NCBI GenBank assembly: GCA_022749845.1
Contig: JAKIWX010000004.1
Location: 1-44,691 of the forward strand
Length of the DNA stretch: 44,691 nucleotides
Source: Thermoplasmata archaeon
GTDB lineage: Archaea > Thermoplasmatota > Thermoplasmata > Lutacidiplasmatales > UBA184
Direction of reading: 5' to 3'
Shown: piece after piece, positions 17,367 through 25,778 of the stretch
How the letters are laid out: every line of letters starts with the position of its first letter
How positions within the stretch are numbered: position 1 is the stretch's first letter
Notes under the pieces: generated by a model
The model's input: only the letters and a program-made list of their open reading frames with translations
What the model was told of the DNA's origin: nothing
The model's database searches: none
Program-made: the position numbers and the translations under genes

Positions 17367-17475
17367 CCAATCCCTCGTACCAGCTCCATCGCACAAGTAC
17401 CTGTTGGGCACCGAACGAAGTCGGGAGTTCGCCCGCGTCCGCACGCCGTATGTAGCATCTCGCGCTCGACGTTGT

Positions 17476-18042
17476 GTGGTCGCGGCGGAGCAATACGACG
17501 AGACGCTCACCGGCCGGATCCGGGACGGGGTGGCGACGATTGAGGCGACGCCGGAAGCCAGCCGCGAGACGATGCGGGAGGCGCTAGAAAGGGTTGAGAG
17601 GCGCGTTCGGGCGCTGCTCCCGAGCCTAGAGGTCGAACGCGTTCTCTCGTTGCTCCACCCCGCCGCCCCGCCGGGAGAGCCTCGCGCCGATCGAGTCACC
17701 CCAAGCCGTGGCACCGACCCATTCTCGCGGTCTGCGTCCGAGATGTTGGTGCTCAGCGGTCAGCTCGACACGGTGGGGGACCCAGCCCAAGCACTCACCA
17801 TCGGGGAGCATGTCGCCCGACGCGCCCACGAACTCGGGCGGACCCTCGACCGGATGCTGTCAGCCCTCGACTCGGGGGAACTACTCTCGAAACCGCTCCA
17901 CCAGCTGCTCGCCTACGCGAGCGAACTCATCCGGAACGCCATCGCTCGCATTCGGCAGTTTGCGGCCGCGCTCGGGGTGACGTCGGTTGCGATCACTCTC
18001 GCGAGCCTGCCTCCGGAGTTCTCGATAACCTTCACCTTCTGA
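17476..18042 (+). CDS. Hypothetical helical protein
   Basis: In-frame GTG at 17476 after divergent gene; heptad-like [26 protein letters not shown]; no recognised family. Confidence 0.45.
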   Translation: MVAAEQYDETLTGRIRDGVATIEATPEASRETMREALERVERRVRALLPSLEVERVLSLLHPAAPPGEPRADRVTPSRGTDPFSRSASEMLVLSGQLDTVGDPAQALTIGEHVARRAHELGRTLDRMLSALDSGELLSKPLHQLLAYASELIRNAIARIRQFAAALGVTSVAITLASLPPEFSITFTF

Positions 18043-18220
18043 TCGGAGCACCCGCTCCCGGCTGGAACCCTTCTCGAGCTGGGTAGGAGTTGGGACGGTG
18101 CTGAAGGGTTGACCCTGCGTCGGGGCAGAAACTGCGCCGGCAGGTATTATCGCCCGGAAGCAGCTATCCGCGCCGGACCGCCGTGCTCGATGTGGGCCCG
18201 GGGCCAAGGAGTTACGAACG

Positions 18221-20407
18221 ATGGGAGAACAGCGAGTAGCCCGAGACGCCGGTCACCTTGCCCGCGGCTTAGGGAGGACCAGCCTGATCGTCTTCGTCCT
18301 AGCAGTGGTCGTCACCTCTTCCGCGCTTGTCACCGTGAGTTTGAGCCGATTCCCTGCGGCCCGACTCGTGGGCCAACAGGCGAGGTCCGGATCCCCGGTA
18401 TCCTCCTCCGAGCTGGCGAGCGCTGCGAGCTCCTTGGCGCTGGGCGGCGGCCCTGCCTCCGGCACGAGCTGGAGCTGCTCAACTTCGCAGGGTAGTGGTT
18501 CCTACTCCTGCAGCCCGCCCCGACCTACCCTGCCCCCGGCCTCGAGCGGTTCGCACAACGTTGTCAACACGCTCCCGGACTGGACCCGGCAGGCTCTGTT
18601 CCCTCCGAGCCGTGATTTCGCGGCCATGACCTACGATGCCGCCGACAAGTATGTCGTCCTGTTCGGGGGATCGAACGGCTCCTTCCTCGGGGACACCTGG
18701 AGCTTCAACGGCTTCTGGACGCACCTAACGCCAGCCACCTCACCCTCCAACCGCTCGGCGGCGGCCTTCGCGTACGACTACAAAGACGGCTACGCGCTCC
18801 TCTTCGGCGGGCTCGGCGGATCCGGCCGGCTCGGGGACACGTGGAAGTTCCTCCACGGCGCGTGGACCCATCTCATCCCTGTGCTCTCGCCGCCCGCGCT
18901 CGACAACGCGAGCATGGTCTGGGACACGAACGACTCCTACCTCCTCCTCTTCGGAGGCTCCCTCTCGAGTTCGACGGTCTCGGGCCAGACCTGGAGCTTC
19001 GTTTCGGGGGCGTGGACCCAGCGCGTCCCGTCCACGAGCCCCGCGGCCCGCCAGAATCTCCAGCTCGGCTACGACAACACGAACGGTTGGGTGGTCCTCT
19101 TCGCCGGCGAGACGAGCGGGGGCGGGGTCTTCTCGGACACCTGGAACTACACGCGGGGCCACTGGACCCAGTTGCACCCGAGCAAGAGTCCGACCGCCGT
19201 CTTCGGGGGCAGCTTTACGAACGACTCTGCGGACGGCTACCTTCTGCTCTTCGGCGGAAGGAACTCGGCGAACCACAACCAGGGCTCGACCTGGAGCTTC
19301 GTCAACGTCTCGTGGACCCAGCAGACGCCCGCCGTGCCCCCGAGCGCTCGGGCGTTCGCGGGCGCGGCCTTCCTCAAGACCTCGAACAAGGTCGTGCTGA
19401 TCGGCGGGCTGCGGGTAGCCGCCCTGAACGACACCTGGACCTACCACGCGAACGTGTGGACGCACCTCTCCACCTCCGGACCGTCGCCGCGTGCGGCGTT
19501 CCAAATGGCCTACGACGAAGCGGATGGGTACGTGCTGCTGTTCGGAGGCGCCCAGCTTCACGGATTCACGACCACCACGTTCGGGGACACCTGGGCCTAC
19601 TCCCACGGTCATTGGAGCCAGCTCAAGCCGGCCGTTTCCCCCATGGCACGGATCGGCGGTGCGATGACCTACGACCAAGGGGACGGGTACATCGTGCTGT
19701 TCGGAGGCCAGGTCCTCGTGAAGAACTCGAACATTCTCGTGAACGACACCTGGACCTTCGTCGGCGGCAAGTGGACGCAGGATATCACGAGCTTCGCGCC
19801 GAACCCTCGGGACATTCCGGGGCTCACGTACGACGCGGCCGACGGGTACGTCCTGCTGTTCGGAGGCCTGGGGTACGGCGGGAACGCGACCGAGCAAGTG
19901 ACGCTCAACGACAGCTGGACGTTCTCCGCCGGGATCTGGACCGTCCTAACGCCGCACGCCTGTACTTCCTGTGGCCCCGCCCCGTCGGGACGCGCTGGGG
20001 CAGCCATGGTGTACGATCCCTGGGACGGCTACGTCCTGCTGTTCGGAGGCGAGAACCTGTCTAAACCGATTCTGGGCACCTTTGCCGAGATCTCGGACAC
20101 CTGGACCTTCAGCGCCGGGGTCTGGACGAACATCACCACGACCGCGGGGACTCCTCCGGGCCCGCGCGCGGCCGCCGGGGTGGCGTACGACGGGCTCGAC
20201 GGCTACGTCCTCATCTTCGGCGGAACTCCGGGGTCGGGGGTGTCGCTCTCCGACACCTGGAGCTTCGTGGGAGGGACCTGGACCCAGCTATTCCCCGCCC
20301 ACAATCCCGGCCCAGACTACCTTGGTGGGGCAGCGTTCGATGCGACGGACCACACGATGCTCTACCTGAACGGGATCTCGTTTGCGGGAGGAACCTGGCT
20401 GTACTGA
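18221..20407 (+). CDS. Secreted Kelch-repeat surface protein
   Basis: ~11 copies of a GDTWSFxxGxWTxLxPxxSPxxRxxAxMxYDxxDGYVLLFGG unit; N-terminal hydrophobic segment TSLIVFVLAVVVTSSALVTVSL. Confidence 0.85.
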   Translation: MGEQRVARDAGHLARGLGRTSLIVFVLAVVVTSSALVTVSLSRFPAARLVGQQARSGSPVSSSELASAASSLALGGGPASGTSWSCSTSQGSGSYSCSPPRPTLPPASSGSHNVVNTLPDWTRQALFPPSRDFAAMTYDAADKYVVLFGGSNGSFLGDTWSFNGFWTHLTPATSPSNRSAAAFAYDYKDGYALLFGGLGGSGRLGDTWKFLHGAWTHLIPVLSPPALDNASMVWDTNDSYLLLFGGSLSSSTVSGQTWSFVSGAWTQRVPSTSPAARQNLQLGYDNTNGWVVLFAGETSGGGVFSDTWNYTRGHWTQLHPSKSPTAVFGGSFTNDSADGYLLLFGGRNSANHNQGSTWSFVNVSWTQQTPAVPPSARAFAGAAFLKTSNKVVLIGGLRVAALNDTWTYHANVWTHLSTSGPSPRAAFQMAYDEADGYVLLFGGAQLHGFTTTTFGDTWAYSHGHWSQLKPAVSPMARIGGAMTYDQGDGYIVLFGGQVLVKNSNILVNDTWTFVGGKWTQDITSFAPNPRDIPGLTYDAADGYVLLFGGLGYGGNATEQVTLNDSWTFSAGIWTVLTPHACTSCGPAPSGRAGAAMVYDPWDGYVLLFGGENLSKPILGTFAEISDTWTFSAGVWTNITTTAGTPPGPRAAAGVAYDGLDGYVLIFGGTPGSGVSLSDTWSFVGGTWTQLFPAHNPGPDYLGGAAFDATDHTMLYLNGISFAGGTWLY

Positions 20408-20418
20408 CGGCGGCCCTC

Positions 20419-20631
20419 GTGCTCCGCCGGGGGGGCGAAGCCCCCTCGACGCGCCGGCTAGCTTTCCGTGTTCGCGACTTGGATGCGCTGGTGATCCAAC
20501 TGCGCGACGAGGAGATGAACGTGAAGCCGGAGCCAAGGAAGATCCCCAAGGGTCGATTCGCCCTGCTCGCCGATCCGGGGGGAAACCCCTTCGAGCTCCG
20601 GTGGCCCGCGGTTACGGGCGCCTCCGAGTGA
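20419..20631 (+). pseudogene. Truncated VOC/glyoxalase-family protein (C-terminal half only)
   Basis: LAFRVRDLDALVIQLRDEEMNVKPEPRKIPKGRFALLADPGGNPFELRWP matches the second half of a VOC module; the first half is missing. Confidence 0.5.
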
Positions 20632-20655
20632 GTCTACGAGCGGCCACCGCGAAGG

Positions 20656-20660
20656 TATAT
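20656..20660 (+). promoter_or_regulatory. Candidate TATA box for the YHS mini-protein
   Basis: tatat 28 nt upstream of ATG 20684. Confidence 0.45.
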
Positions 20661-20683
20661 CGAATTGGGTGGTCCGCGCACCG

Positions 20684-20830
20684 ATGAAGGCCAGGGATCC
20701 TGTCTGCGGAATGATGGTCGAGGAATCCAGCGCGGCCGCGCGAGGAACCTACGGCGGACAAACCGTCTACTTCTGCTCGACCGCCTGTCAGAGAACCTAC
20801 GAGAAGTCCCATCCGCCCAGGTCCAACTAG
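20684..20830 (+). CDS. 48-aa YHS-domain (TRASH-like) metal-binding mini-protein
   Basis: Manual translation MKARDPVCGMMVEESSAAARGTYGGQTVYFCSTACQRTYEKSHPPRSN*; below the ORF-track cutoff; directly upstream of a metal ATPase with the same domain. Confidence 0.8.
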   Translation: MKARDPVCGMMVEESSAAARGTYGGQTVYFCSTACQRTYEKSHPPRSN

Positions 20831-20878
20831 GTTTCCCTTCTCCCTTCCCATAGCCCCGGCGAAAGAGGAGTTGTCGCC

Positions 20879-22996
20879 GTGGCGACCGACCCGATCTGCG
20901 GGATGTTCGTCGACGAACGCTCGGCGGAGTTGCGGCTCGTTCGCGAGAACCGGACCTACTACTTTTGCTCGAGCCATTGTCTCGAGGAGTTCTCCCGGCC
21001 CGAGCTCGAGCTTGCGCGGCTGCGCAGGAAGCTTCTGGTCGCCTGGCCCCTCGCCGTCGCGGTCGTCGCTCTCACCTACGGACAGCCGTTCCGAGGGTGG
21101 CCGTGGGTCGCCCTCCTCCTCGCCGGCGTGGTCCAATTCTACCCGGGCCTCCAGTTCTACCGGAGCTCCTGGGAGGCGATCCGAGGCCGCAACTGGAACA
21201 TGGACCTGCTCATCGCCGTCGGGACTACAACGGCCTTCGTCTACAGCGCGCTGACCCTCCTCCCCGCTACGCACCTGCCCTCCGCGATCTACTTCGACGC
21301 CTCGGCCGTCATCGTCACCCTCATCCTCACCGGCACCTACCTCGAGCATCTGACGCGGGAGCGCGCCGCGGGCGCGCTCCGAAGGCTAGGCGAGCTGCTC
21401 CCGGCGCGGGCGAGCGTCCTCCGCGACGGGGTGGAGGTCGAGCTCCCCCTCGACGTCGTGCAGGTAGGTGACCAGGTCCGAGTTCGCCCCGGCGGCCGCT
21501 TCCCCGTGGACGGGATCGTGCTCGAGGGCCGGTCCACGGTGAGCGAGGCCGTGCTGACGGGGGAAAGCCTGCCGGTCACCAAGGCGCCGGGCTCCGCGAT
21601 CCTCGCCGGGAGCGTGAACGGGGATGGCCTCCTGCTTGCGAAGGCGACACGGGTGGGGGCCGACACGGCCCTCGCCGAGATCGGCCGGCTCGTGACCGAG
21701 GCGGAGACGAGCCGCGTCCCCCTTCAGCAGCTCGCGGACCGGATCGCGGCGGCGTTCGTCCCTCTCGTACTCCTGCTCGGGGTCGCCACGGGCCTCCTTT
21801 GGGCCCTCCTAGGCGCTGGCCTCACCGTCGCGCTCCTCGCCTTCGTTTCGGTCGTGATCATCGCCTGTCCGTGCGCGTTCGGGATCGCCACACCCGCCGC
21901 CATCGTCGTGGGCACCGGACGGGCCGCGGAGGAGGGGATCCTGTTCAAGGGACGGGACTCCCTCGAGGCAGCCAGCCGCGTGGACCTCGTCCTCTCCGAC
22001 AAGACCGGCACCCTCACCCGCGGGGTGCCGAGCCTTTCGGAGGCGGTTCCGGCGTCGGGGGTATCTGTCGAAGAGCTCCTCGTGCTAGCCGGCGCGCTCG
22101 AGGCGGGCTCCGAACACCCGCTCGCCCGAGCCGTCCTGCGAGCCACTTCCGGCCGTGGACTCGTACTTCCACCGGCCCGCGAGGTCCGAGCCGAACCCGG
22201 CCGAGGGATTCGAGGGGTGGTCGACGGTCACGAGGCGGCCGTGCTCAGCGAGGTCGCGGCGCGGGAGGCAGGAGTGGAGCTCGCCGAGCTCCAGCCGGCC
22301 CTACGTCGGCTAGCCGCCGCAGGTCAGGCGTGCTCCGTCGTGCTCCGCGGAGGTAGGCCGCTCGGCGTACTGGGGCTCCGTGATGAGGTCGCTCCGGGAG
22401 CGCGCGATGGGGTCCAGTCGCTCCTCGCGGACGGGATCCCCGTGGTGATGGTGACGGGAGACAACGAGGCAGCCGCGACGGCCGTGGCCGTCGAGGTCGG
22501 CATCTCCGAGGTGCATGCGGGAATGACCCCCGGCGCGAAACTCGCCCTGATCCGCGAGTTCCAGGCCGCGGGGCGGACGGTCGCCTTCGTCGGGGATGGG
22601 ATCAACGATGCACCCGCGCTCGCGGCGGCGAACCTGGGTATCGCGATCGGCGCTGGCACCGAGGTGGCCCGCGAAGCGGGGGGCGTGATTCTGCTGCGCT
22701 CGGACTTCCGCAGTGTGGCCCTCGCGCTCCGTCTCGGAAGGCGCACGGTCCGCAAGGTCCGTGGAAACCTCACGTGGGCGATCGGCTACAACGCCGTGCT
22801 CCTCCCGGTGGCGATGGGCGCTTTCGTACCCCTCCTCGGAGTTCGGATCTTCGGAGCGCTCCCGATCGTGGGCGCCCTCGCGATGGCCTTCTCCTCGACG
22901 ACCGTCGTTCTCAACTCCCTCTCCCTCCGCCACGTGAGCCTTGCCGGCGGCGCGAGAAGCAGGGCGCACGGGCGCCACCCAGTTCAGACCAGGTAG
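20879..22996 (+). CDS. Heavy-metal (probably Cu+) translocating P1B-type ATPase with N-terminal YHS domain
   Basis: DPICGMFVDERSAELRLVRENRTYYFCSSHCLEEF; TGES; CPC motif ACPCAFGIATPAA; DKTGTLT; SEHPLARAV; GDGINDAPAL. Confidence 0.9.
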   Translation: MATDPICGMFVDERSAELRLVRENRTYYFCSSHCLEEFSRPELELARLRRKLLVAWPLAVAVVALTYGQPFRGWPWVALLLAGVVQFYPGLQFYRSSWEAIRGRNWNMDLLIAVGTTTAFVYSALTLLPATHLPSAIYFDASAVIVTLILTGTYLEHLTRERAAGALRRLGELLPARASVLRDGVEVELPLDVVQVGDQVRVRPGGRFPVDGIVLEGRSTVSEAVLTGESLPVTKAPGSAILAGSVNGDGLLLAKATRVGADTALAEIGRLVTEAETSRVPLQQLADRIAAAFVPLVLLLGVATGLLWALLGAGLTVALLAFVSVVIIACPCAFGIATPAAIVVGTGRAAEEGILFKGRDSLEAASRVDLVLSDKTGTLTRGVPSLSEAVPASGVSVEELLVLAGALEAGSEHPLARAVLRATSGRGLVLPPAREVRAEPGRGIRGVVDGHEAAVLSEVAAREAGVELAELQPALRRLAAAGQACSVVLRGGRPLGVLGLRDEVAPGARDGVQSLLADGIPVVMVTGDNEAAATAVAVEVGISEVHAGMTPGAKLALIREFQAAGRTVAFVGDGINDAPALAAANLGIAIGAGTEVAREAGGVILLRSDFRSVALALRLGRRTVRKVRGNLTWAIGYNAVLLPVAMGAFVPLLGVRIFGALPIVGALAMAFSSTTVVLNSLSLRHVSLAGGARSRAHGRHPVQTR

Positions 22997-23553
22997 GGGA
23001 GGATTCGCTTCGTCTGCCGTTCGTAAGCCCGATACTCTTCGCCGAGCCGGGCTTCGAGAAGCCGCTCCTCCACGCGAATGCGGTAGCCGAAGACGAGCCC
23101 CGAGACCCCGAGGAGGAGCACAACTCCCTCCCAGGAACCGCCCGCGATGCCGAGGCCGACGATACTGAGCAGCACGCCCGTGTAGGATGGATGCCGGACG
23201 AGGCGGTACGGACCGCTCCGGACGACACGATGGTCCTCTAGGACACGGACGGAGGTACTGAAGTACCGGCCGAGCACGGCGATCGCCCACTGCCGCACCG
23301 CGATCCCGAGGAAAGTAATCCCCATCCCCAGGTAGACGGCGAACAGCGGGAAGGTCGCAAGACCGAACCGGGCGAACTCGAACACCGCCGTGACCGAAAT
23401 GAGGATGCCGAGCACGATTACCAGCCGGGAGCCGCGGTCCGACCGGTACGCCTCGGTGCCGTTGCTGCGACGGAGGGCTGGGATCAGGTAAGCGCCGAGG
23501 AGCTCACTCACGATCCACCCCACGTACGCGACGTCGAACAGGAGCGTGGGCAC
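22984..23553 (-). CDS. Isoprenylcysteine carboxyl methyltransferase-family membrane protein
   Basis: RQWAIAVLGRYFSTSVRVLEDHRVVRSGPYRLVRHPSYTGVLLSIVGLGIA...YRIRVEERLLEARLGEEYRAYERQTKRILPYLV; GTG 23553 or an upstream start; 3' end overlaps the ATPase convergently. Confidence 0.8.
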   Translation of the reverse strand: MPTLLFDVAYVGWIVSELLGAYLIPALRRSNGTEAYRSDRGSRLVIVLGILISVTAVFEFARFGLATFPLFAVYLGMGITFLGIAVRQWAIAVLGRYFSTSVRVLEDHRVVRSGPYRLVRHPSYTGVLLSIVGLGIAGGSWEGVVLLLGVSGLVFGYRIRVEERLLEARLGEEYRAYERQTKRILPYLV

Positions 23554-23684
23554 GCCCCCGTAGTTGACACCCGAAGCCACCTCGGAGCGAGCGAGTCGGC
23601 GCGGTAATCGTTTGCCCAGGCTGGGCGCGGCTACGACGTGGGATCTCCCGTCCTCCGGCGTTTGGGATCCCGCTGAACCCACGT

Positions 23685-24188
23685 GTGCGGCACCCTCCAG
23701 ACAGGGCACGGCGGGTCCGCTACCGATATTTGCGGTGGCTCCGTCCGCGCGTCGTGGTGTTCCTCGTCGACAAGGGCGGCGTGTTCGATGCCCCGGTGGA
23801 GGAGGTCTGGATGTACCTTGCCTCAGGGGAGGAGCACTCCCAGGCGCACCTTCACGAGGCGGTCCGAAGGGTAGCTCACAGCCCGAACTCGCTTACCTAC
23901 TCCTGGGAGCAGCGCTTCGATGGCGAGCCGGTCCGCTTTGCGATGCGGTCGACCAGCTTCGCTCCGGTGGGAATCGCCTACGAGGTCCTCGAGGGCCCCT
24001 TCACCGGCTCGAGCTTCTTTGTGTACTATGCTCCCAGGGGGGACCGCACCAGCGTGACGGTCGTCGGCGAGTTTCTCTCCCCCACGATCCCGCCCTCGCA
24101 TGTTGCCGCGGCCGTCGAACGATTCCTCGCCCTGGAGTTTGAGCAGGACGGCGCGGCGATTCGGAACCGGAGCCATCGGGCCAAGTAG
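23685..24188 (+). CDS. SRPBCC/START-like protein
   Basis: FDAPVEEVWMYLASGEEHSQAHLHEAV...; alpha/beta helix-grip pattern; start uncertain. Confidence 0.5.
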   Translation: MRHPPDRARRVRYRYLRWLRPRVVVFLVDKGGVFDAPVEEVWMYLASGEEHSQAHLHEAVRRVAHSPNSLTYSWEQRFDGEPVRFAMRSTSFAPVGIAYEVLEGPFTGSSFFVYYAPRGDRTSVTVVGEFLSPTIPPSHVAAAVERFLALEFEQDGAAIRNRSHRAK

Positions 24189-24285
24189 TCCGAACGTAAC
24201 GCGAAAGGGCGACGCCTGCGCTCTCCTTCCCCCCGGGGGATTCCGAACACCCGTCGCCGGCGGCACGACAAATGTTCAAGTAACC

Positions 24286-24714
24286 GTGACCGCTAGTTCC
24301 CCCGCCGTGCCTTCCGCACCAGCCCGCACCGGAGTGCCCGCCCACCCCAGCGAGCCGTCGGGCAGCTCCGAAACGCAGCAGCTGGTCGACCGGATCACCA
24401 GCGAGCTCGACCTGCTCTCCCGCAACGTCGACATCTTGGAGCAGCTCAGCAGCAGCCCGCCGATGGGGATCATCCGGCTCGGGGAGGCGCTTCACCTGCC
24501 CATCCACAAAGTGCGATACTCCCTGCACCTGCTCGAGCGCGAGGGCGTAATCCAACCGTCCGCCGACGGTGCCGTGGTCACCGAGCGTGCGAAGGAGTTT
24601 TGGGAGTCCCTCGACCGCTCGCTCGAGCGCATGAACGAGACAATCCGCCACCTGAAAGAGCGGGCGGCCGAGTACAACCGCCGGTCGACGGGGCCGGGCC
24701 GGAAAGGCTATTAG
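24286..24714 (+). CDS. Winged-helix transcriptional regulator with C-terminal coiled coil
   Basis: LEQLSSSPPMGIIRLGEALHLPIHKVRYSLHLLEREGVIQPSADGAVVTERAKEFWESLDRSLERMNETIRHLKER; GTG start. Confidence 0.68.
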   Translation: MTASSPAVPSAPARTGVPAHPSEPSGSSETQQLVDRITSELDLLSRNVDILEQLSSSPPMGIIRLGEALHLPIHKVRYSLHLLEREGVIQPSADGAVVTERAKEFWESLDRSLERMNETIRHLKERAAEYNRRSTGPGRKGY

Positions 24715-24740
24715 CGGCCCCCTCGCATGGCGCGCCCGGT

Positions 24741-24841
24741 GCCGCCGTAGCTCAGTGGCAGAGCGATCGGCTGTTAACCGAAAGGTCAGCGGTTCAAAGG
24801 GGCTGGAGCCCGCTCCGGCCCGGAGATTCCGCTCGGCGGCG
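24741..24841 (+). tRNA. tRNA-Asn(GTT) containing a putative T-loop intron
   Basis: Acceptor GCCGCCG/CGGCGGC, D-arm GCTC/GAGC, anticodon loop CTGTTAA, T-stem AGCGG/CCGCT separated by 36 nt instead of 7. Confidence 0.85.
24798..24826 (+). other. Putative noncanonical tRNA intron (29 nt; boundaries +/-2 nt)
   Basis: Removal restores a T-loop of TTCAATT or TTCAAAT; the intron folds as GGGCTGGAG-CCCG-CTCCGGCCC, flanked by a short TTC/GGA helix and two unpaired segments (relaxed BHB-like). Confidence 0.75.
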
Positions 24842-24854
24842 CCTCCTGGCCGAG

Positions 24855-24927
24855 GGGCCCGTAGCTTAGTGGTTAGAGCGACCGGCTCATAACCGGTCGG
24901 TCGGCGGTTCGAGTCCGCCCGGGCCCA
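24855..24927 (+). tRNA. tRNA with CAT anticodon (elongator Met or Ile2)
   Basis: GGGCCCG/CGGGCCC acceptor, GCTT/GAGC, ACCGG-CTCATAA-CCGGT, GGCGG-TTCGAGT-CCGCC, A73. Confidence 0.92.
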
Positions 24928-25084
24928 ATTCGGGACTCGAGGTGTTGGTCAAACGAGCGCGACCCCCTTCACGGGATTGAGAAGTTGACCGAAACCGCTG
25001 CGAGCGCTAGCTTTGGCCTCGCAATCGCGTGCGTCACACCCATCGAAATGAGATTCTCCCACTACTCTCCTATCTACGTACTAT

Positions 25085-25098
25085 TTTAGTACCCTAAA
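25085..25098 (+). promoter_or_regulatory. Operator-like box 1
   Basis: TTTAGTACCCTAAA, inverted-repeat arms TTTAG/CTAAA. Confidence 0.6.
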
Positions 25099-25116
25099 AA
25101 TTGAGATAGTGTCTTG

Positions 25117-25130
25117 TTTAGTATTCTAAA
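25117..25130 (+). promoter_or_regulatory. Operator-like box 2
   Basis: TTTAGTATTCTAAA, 32 bp from box 1. Confidence 0.6.
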
Positions 25131-25170
25131 AATGTTATGACTTAAGTATCTCGGGTCCCTCTCCCTGACC

Positions 25171-25419
25171 ATGTGCGTCACCCAACCCACCTCATTCGGA
25201 CCCGAACAGCTCCTGATCGGACAGCACCTGCGCGACCTCCGGCCGAACACTGGCCTTGAGCACTACCTACGGGATGAGTATCCCTCCGTGGCCCCGGACT
25301 GGGTGCTCCGCTTGGGACTCCTCCGAAAGCGATCTCGCTCCACGAGCCGCGCGCGGCTGCGCTCGGTCTGGAACACGCTCTTCCGTCGGCGGATCCCCGC
25401 GCACACGGCAATCGCCTAG
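25171..25419 (+). CDS. Hypothetical 82-aa protein
   Basis: ORF from ATG following the AT-rich island and operator-like boxes; no recognised family. Confidence 0.4.
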   Translation: MCVTQPTSFGPEQLLIGQHLRDLRPNTGLEHYLRDEYPSVAPDWVLRLGLLRKRSRSTSRARLRSVWNTLFRRRIPAHTAIA

Positions 25420-25453
25420 GCGTTTCCCGCGCGAGTTCGGCGGCCTTCCGGGA

Positions 25454-25702
25454 TCAGCGGCGGGCTACGCTCTTGCGCTGCACCTCTTCGGCCAGGGCAC
25501 CGGGCAGCCATCCTCGGGAGCCGACAATGGTCCGTCGAGCGGGTTCGACCACTAGCGCAGTCCCTCGGACCGACGCTTGGAGCTCCTGGCCGTCGACCCA
25601 ACCAAGCTCGCGAATGCCCTTCGGCGGTACGCTCAGGACCCAGCGGTAGTAGGTCTTGCCCTCGTAGACCCGGTTGACTACCTTGTGCAGGCGCATGACC
25701 AT
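25454..25702 (-). CDS. AbrB/SpoVT-like DNA-binding protein
   Basis: YYRWVLSVPPKGIRELGWVDGQELQASVRGTALVVEP matches the SpoVT-AbrB swapped-hairpin pattern. Confidence 0.65.
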   Translation of the reverse strand: MVMRLHKVVNRVYEGKTYYRWVLSVPPKGIRELGWVDGQELQASVRGTALVVEPARRTIVGSRGWLPGALAEEVQRKSVARR

Positions 25703-25723
25703 CCCTTCGAGGCGAGCGACATA

Positions 25724-25737
25724 TTTAGAGTACTAAG
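25724..25737 (-). promoter_or_regulatory. Operator-like box 3
   Basis: Minus strand CTTAGTACTCTAAA, just upstream of the AbrB-like gene. Confidence 0.6.
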
Positions 25738-25748
25738 CTAATTCAGAT

Positions 25749-25755
25749 TATATAC
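25749..25755 (+). promoter_or_regulatory. Candidate TATA box of the aminopeptidase gene
   Basis: tatatac ~30 nt upstream of ATG 25779. Confidence 0.45.
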
Positions 25756-25778
25756 CTCAATTCCTCCTAGGTTCCCCG

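Noticed and set aside
18740-19897. 385-aa minus ORF and 18841..20064 plus alternative-frame ORF in the Kelch gene
   Set aside because: Alternative frames of a repetitive, high-GC coding sequence.
24855-24927. CAT-anticodon tRNA as initiator Met
   Set aside because: Acceptor begins GGGCCCG rather than the archaeal initiator AGCGGG-type start and lacks its anticodon-stem signature; elongator Met or Ile2 is more likely.
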